This document shows positions 61,256 through 64,000 of a stretch of 64,000 nucleotides of DNA, one piece after another. Made by a program: the position numbers and the translations under genes. The stretch covers positions 1 through 64,000 of the forward strand of contig NZ_FMAG01000013.1 in NCBI RefSeq assembly GCF_900094585.1, given 5' to 3'. The DNA is from Martinezella multihospitum (GTDB taxonomy: Bacteria; Pseudomonadota; Alphaproteobacteria; Rhizobiales; Rhizobiaceae). A model generated the notes under the pieces. That model saw nothing but the letters and a program-made list of their open reading frames with translations, was not told the DNA's origin and ran no database searches. Every line of letters starts with the position of its first letter. Position 1 is the first letter of the stretch.

Positions 61256-61271
61256 ATGTTATCGTTACCAT
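61256..61271. promoter_or_regulatory. Degenerate LacI operator before the regulator gene
   Basis: ATGTTATCGTTACCAT matches 14 of 16 bases of the palindrome ATGTTATCGATAACAT found at two other places in the window. It ends ten bases upstream of the LacI-family start codon, so the repressor probably limits its own synthesis. Confidence 0.6.
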
Positions 61272-61380
61272 CAGAGTAATATGCCTCTTCGCAGAATGGC
61301 AAGAGGCGCTTTCAGCTATCCCGCCATGCGCGCAAGACGCCACCGGCGCTGCGAACCGGAAAGCATCTTGCGATGGCGTT

Positions 61381-61713
61381 CTATAGCTGGAATTCATGGG
61401 CAAGCGTCACATGATGATGGATGCGTCCTTCGAAAAAGCGAGAGAGAACCGCTTCCGTCGCCGCACGTGCTTCGGTGCGCACCGGGCTTGCGAGGGCTTT
61501 CTCCACGGCGGCCATGTCCGGATAGTTGACAGCCAGAATCATCGGGAACTCCGGAGCGCCTTCATCGCGCGCCTCGGCAAAGGTAACCCGCACATCGAGG
61601 GCACCTGGAAACTGCTTCCACTTCGGCAGGATGGTTTCCATGACGGCCGTCCGAAACGCCTCTGCCTCCCCTTCCCTGATCTTGCCTTCGAATAATGCGT
61701 ATCGGGTAATCAT
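61381..61713 (-). CDS. Small protein of dimeric alpha/beta-barrel type
   Basis: A 110-residue protein (MITRYALFEGKIREGEAEAF, then a PKWKQFPGALDVRVTFAEARDEG loop and a C-terminal RFFEGRIHHHVTLAHEF). The beta-alpha-beta-beta layout with a final HHHVT is like Dabb/EthD-type ferredoxin-fold proteins. Start overlaps the stop of the NAD-binding dehydrogenase upstream by four bases, so it is in that operon. Its role in sugar-acid degradation is unknown. Confidence 0.65.
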   Translation of the reverse strand: MITRYALFEGKIREGEAEAFRTAVMETILPKWKQFPGALDVRVTFAEARDEGAPEFPMILAVNYPDMAAVEKALASPVRTEARAATEAVLSRFFEGRIHHHVTLAHEFQL

Positions 61714-62597
61714 CCGGCGATCTCCTTGTTCGGCCCTTTGAAGAATTCCATCAGTGCCGCCTGATCTTCGCCGCCAAGCCCGGAAGCCGTCAGCATACGG
61801 TGTATCTCGGCACAGACGGCCGTCAGCGGCATGGCGGTATTGGTCCTGCGGGCCAGATCCTGAGCGCCGTTCAGATCCTTGACCATGTTGTCAATCCGAC
61901 CTGTACGGCGATAATCCTTGGCGACGTAGCGAGGCATGTATTCCTGCAGGATGGCGCTATCGGCCCTGCCGCCTTTCAGCGCCTGCGGAATTTTCGCTGC
62001 ATCGACGCCGGCATCGAGCGCCAGTTGCGTCGCTTCCGCGACCGCAAGGAAGTTCAAGGCGCAAAGAACCTGATTGATGAGCTTCGTGGTCTGACCGGCG
62101 CCGACAGGCCCCATATGCGTATAGTTCGAGGCCACATGGCGCAGGACTTGATGCGCGTCCGCGACATCCTGCTCGCTGCCGCCGGCCATCAGCGTCAATT
62201 GCCCGATCAGGGCCTTCGGCGCTCCACCGGACAGCGGGCTATCCACCCAGCGCAATCCCTTTTCCGCAGCTTCTGCGGCTAGAGCCTTGGTTGCATCGGG
62301 GTCGATCGACGACATGTCGATGATCAGCGTGCCCGCTCTTGCACCCGCGGCAACGCCTTCAGGCCCGAATATCGCGGCATGGACGATCTTCGGCGAATTG
62401 AGGCTGAGGATGACAAAATCGGAAACGGCAGCAGCTGTCGCCGCACTCGCGGCAGCCGTGGCACCTTTTGTGGTCAGAGCCGCAACCTTATCCTTGTCGA
62501 GATCGAAAACCGTCAGCTGATTGCCGGTTTCCGCCAGGCGGGCGCCGATCGCGCCGCCCATTGCACCGGCGCCGATCAGCGCCACCTTGCTGCTCAT
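61710..62597 (-). CDS. NAD(P)-dependent 3-hydroxyacid dehydrogenase family protein
   Basis: A 295-residue 6-phosphogluconate/3-hydroxyisobutyrate dehydrogenase-like protein. N-terminal Rossmann GAGAMGGAIGARLAETG, substrate loop VDSPLSGGAPKALIGQLTLMAGG and catalytic lysine region GAGQTTKLINQ are intact. Family members act on 2-hydroxy-3-oxopropionate, 3-hydroxyisobutyrate or related sugar acids. Overlaps the gluconokinase by four bases upstream and the small barrel protein downstream. Confidence 0.88.
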   Translation of the reverse strand: MSSKVALIGAGAMGGAIGARLAETGNQLTVFDLDKDKVAALTTKGATAAASAATAAAVSDFVILSLNSPKIVHAAIFGPEGVAAGARAGTLIIDMSSIDPDATKALAAEAAEKGLRWVDSPLSGGAPKALIGQLTLMAGGSEQDVADAHQVLRHVASNYTHMGPVGAGQTTKLINQVLCALNFLAVAEATQLALDAGVDAAKIPQALKGGRADSAILQEYMPRYVAKDYRRTGRIDNMVKDLNGAQDLARRTNTAMPLTAVCAEIHRMLTASGLGGEDQAALMEFFKGPNKEIAG

Positions 62598-63136
62598 GAT
62601 TGCGTCTCCTCCAATGCAATTAAGATGGCCGCAACGACTTGATCCAGCGGCTGATCGATATCGACGGCGATCGCCTGCTCGTCGGTGCCCGGCGGCTCGA
62701 GCGCGGCAAATTGACTATCGAGCAAGGCCGGCGGCATGAAGTGATCGCGCCTTGCCTGCAGGCGCTTCAGGATCGTTTCCCTTGAGCCGGCGAGATGGAT
62801 GAACGAAACCGGTGCACCGACAACCTCGCGGATCCGGTCACGATAGATGCGCTTCAGCGCCGAACATCCGATCAATGCCGTATCATCCGCCAAAGCCAGG
62901 CATTGACCGATCTTGTCAAGCCAGGGCCATCGATCGGCATCCGTCAGAGGAATACCGGCGCTCATCTTGGCGACGTTGGCCGCGGGATGAAGATCATCCC
63001 CATCGACATAGATGCCGGCTAAGCGCGCTGCGAGCGCCGAGCCGACCGACGACTTGCCGCAGCCGCTGACGCCCATAATGACGAAGCGGCGCAGCGCAGC
63101 GCCATCAAAGCGAAGCTGTGATACCGCCGTCGACAT
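62594..63136 (-). CDS. Gluconokinase (GntK/IdnK family)
   Basis: About 180 residues from ATG 63136, overlapping the SDR gene by 32 bases; a longer frame to 63271 lies inside that gene. P-loop FVIMGVSGCGKSSVG, the DGDDLHP substrate motif, GIPLTDADRWPWL, CSALKRIYRDRIR and LKRLQARRDHFMPPALLDSQFAALE are hallmarks of GntK/IdnK, which make 6-phosphogluconate for the Entner-Doudoroff or pentose phosphate pathway. In the LacI-controlled operon. Confidence 0.92.
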   Translation of the reverse strand: MSTAVSQLRFDGAALRRFVIMGVSGCGKSSVGSALAARLAGIYVDGDDLHPAANVAKMSAGIPLTDADRWPWLDKIGQCLALADDTALIGCSALKRIYRDRIREVVGAPVSFIHLAGSRETILKRLQARRDHFMPPALLDSQFAALEPPGTDEQAIAVDIDQPLDQVVAAILIALEETQS

Positions 63137-63863
63137 AGAGCACATGACCGTTGACGAAGGAGGAGGCATCGGAAGCAAGGAAAATGCAGGCGCCGACCAA
63201 TTCTTCGACGCGGCCCCAGCGGCCGGCCGGCGTACGCTTTTCGAGCCATGCCGAGAAATCGGCATCCGCAACGAGGGCTGCGTTCAGCGGCGTATCGAAA
63301 TAACCGGGCGCGATGGCGTTGCATTGCAGCCCATGCTTGGCCCAATCCGTCGCCATGCCCTTCGTCAGATTGCCGACGGCGCCCTTGGTTGCCGTGTATG
63401 GCGCGATCGAGGGCCGTGCCAATGCCGTCTGCACGCTTGCGATGTTGATGATCTTGCCGGCGCCGCGCTTGATCATATGACGGGCAACCGCCTGGCCGAC
63501 ATTGAAGACGCTCGAGATGTTCGTCCGCAGAAGCCGCTCGAAGGCATCGGCGGGAAAATCCTCCAGCGGCGAGCGAAACTGCATGCCGGCATTGTTGACG
63601 AGAATGTGGATTGCCCCCATCTCGGCCTCGAACGCATCGACGGCCTGACGCGCCGCCTCGTGATCGGTGGCATCGAATGGCAACACATGCACCTTGCCCA
63701 CAAAGCCTTCGGCCGCCTTGGCAAGCTTTTCCTTGTCGCGGCCGTTGAGCACCAGCTCGGCGCCGGCAGCCGCCAGGCCCTTGGCGAGCGCAAGCCCGAT
63801 ACCCTGGGAAGAACCCGTCACCAGGGCGCGCCGCCCTTTCAGATCGAAAAGACCAAGAGACAT
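63105..63863 (-). CDS. SDR oxidoreductase, gluconate 5-dehydrogenase (IdnO)-like
   Basis: A 252-residue SDR. NAD(P) motif TGSSQGIG, NNAG, catalytic IASVQTALARPSIAPYTATKGA (Ser, YxxxK) and the end DASSFVNGHVLYVDGGITASL. Best resemblance is to 5-keto-gluconate reductase IdnO, and a gluconokinase gene follows at once. GGAGG before ATG. First gene of the minus-strand operon, 46 bases from the shared operator. Confidence 0.88.
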   Translation of the reverse strand: MSLGLFDLKGRRALVTGSSQGIGLALAKGLAAAGAELVLNGRDKEKLAKAAEGFVGKVHVLPFDATDHEAARQAVDAFEAEMGAIHILVNNAGMQFRSPLEDFPADAFERLLRTNISSVFNVGQAVARHMIKRGAGKIINIASVQTALARPSIAPYTATKGAVGNLTKGMATDWAKHGLQCNAIAPGYFDTPLNAALVADADFSAWLEKRTPAGRWGRVEELVGACIFLASDASSFVNGHVLYVDGGITASL

Positions 63864-63905
63864 CGTTTCCTCCGTTTTTTATCTCGACAATGGTCGCCTC
63901 CCCTG

Positions 63906-63934
63906 TTTATGTTATCGATAACATTCGATGTCAA
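63906..63934 (-). promoter_or_regulatory. Divergent promoter with embedded LacI operator
   Basis: The perfect palindrome ATGTTATCGATAACAT (63909-63924) lies between divergent genes. On the minus strand TTGACA (63929-63934) and a CATAAA -10 flank it with a spacer of about 17 bases, the same layout as at 55552-55580. On the plus strand the site ends 25 bases before the 2-hydroxyacid dehydrogenase start, so one repressor dimer should shut both directions. Confidence 0.75.
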
Positions 63935-63949
63935 GGGAGGACCCGTAAG

Positions 63950-64000
63950 ATGAACAAGCCACCGATCCTGCAGATTGGCCCCTACCCGCAATGGGATCAA
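63950..64000 (+). CDS. 2-hydroxyacid dehydrogenase, N-terminal fragment
   Basis: Only the first 17 codons are inside the window (MNKPPILQIGPYPQWDQ). This start is typical of rhizobial D-isomer 2-hydroxyacid dehydrogenases (2-ketogluconate/glyoxylate reductase type). GGGAGG precedes ATG 63950. It shares the LacI operator with the idnO-like operon, so it probably acts in the same sugar-acid pathway. Identification from so few residues is tentative. Confidence 0.6.
   Translation, partial: MNKPPILQIGPYPQWDQ

Noticed and set aside
55560..63924. Repeated 16-bp palindromes as ends of a mobile element or att sites
   Set aside because: They sit in promoter spacers next to a LacI gene and no integrase or transposase lies between them.
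1..64000. CRISPR arrays, tRNA, rRNA, riboswitches
   Set aside because: No regularly spaced repeats, no tRNA-like cloverleaf or known riboswitch core was noticed on reading; a covariance-model scan was not possible here.

Overview
The window is GC-rich DNA from an alphaproteobacterium, most likely a Rhizobium/Agrobacterium-type member of the Rhizobiaceae. The reasons are gene content rather than any marker gene: an Agrobacterium-style type VI secretion (T6SS) locus (two TssC paralogues, TagJ, TssL with an OmpA domain, a TagF-PppA fusion, PpkA, DUF2169 adaptor, no TssJ), several CUT2-type sugar ABC transporters with their own regulators, and a SorC-DhaK fusion protein. I saw no rRNA, tRNA or CRISPR array. 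The density of catabolic cassettes would suit a secondary replicon, but that is inference.

Layout. 1-4.3 kb: end of a class III alcohol dehydrogenase, a PsiF-like exported protein, a luciferase-like monooxygenase, a CorC/HlyC membrane protein and an orphan nucleotidyltransferase. 4.4-4.8 kb: remnant of an ISNCY-type insertion sequence. 4.9-10.8 kb: EamA transporter, PAS-GGDEF-EAL protein, lactonase, GntR regulator and FMN reductase. 11.2-20.3 kb: a polyol/ketose cassette with an ABC transporter, an SDR dehydrogenase and two dihydroxyacetone-kinase-type modules. In the second module DhaK is fused to a SorC-type DNA-binding regulator.

20.3-33.3 kb (minus strand) is the T6SS 'hcp operon': clpV, hcp, an unknown 186-residue protein, vgrG, a DUF2169 adaptor, a PAAR-like effector with a short C-terminal toxin-like domain, and a pentapeptide-repeat protein as the likely cognate immunity protein. 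It then runs into an AT-richer array of immunity-like genes: two TPR paralogues, an unknown 166-residue protein, an Imm11-like protein and an Imm30-like protein. Two decayed duplicates of array members, with in-frame stops and a frameshift, lie among them. 33.5-52.2 kb (plus strand) is the structural 'imp operon': tssA, B, C, a second C, tagJ, E, F, G, fha, K, L, M, tagF-pppA, ppkA, mostly coupled by short overlaps. The two operons diverge from an AT-rich promoter region. TssL keeps a threonine at position 14, the residue that PpkA phosphorylates for Fha binding in Agrobacterium.

52.2-55.2 kb: an OPX-type outer-membrane polysaccharide export lipoprotein, a small exported protein and an AraC regulator. 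55.5-64 kb: a sugar-acid regulon. An ABC transporter operon and a divergent pair (idnO-like SDR/gluconokinase/3-hydroxyacid dehydrogenase-like operon against a 2-hydroxyacid dehydrogenase) each carry the identical 16-bp palindrome ATGTTATCGATAACAT. A degenerate copy precedes the LacI-family gene, so one repressor probably controls import and catabolism and also itself.

The parts most worth following up are the effector plus immunity-gene array with its relics, the doubled DhaK system with the regulator-kinase fusion, the non-ATG start (or frameshift) of tssA, and the LacI operator set.
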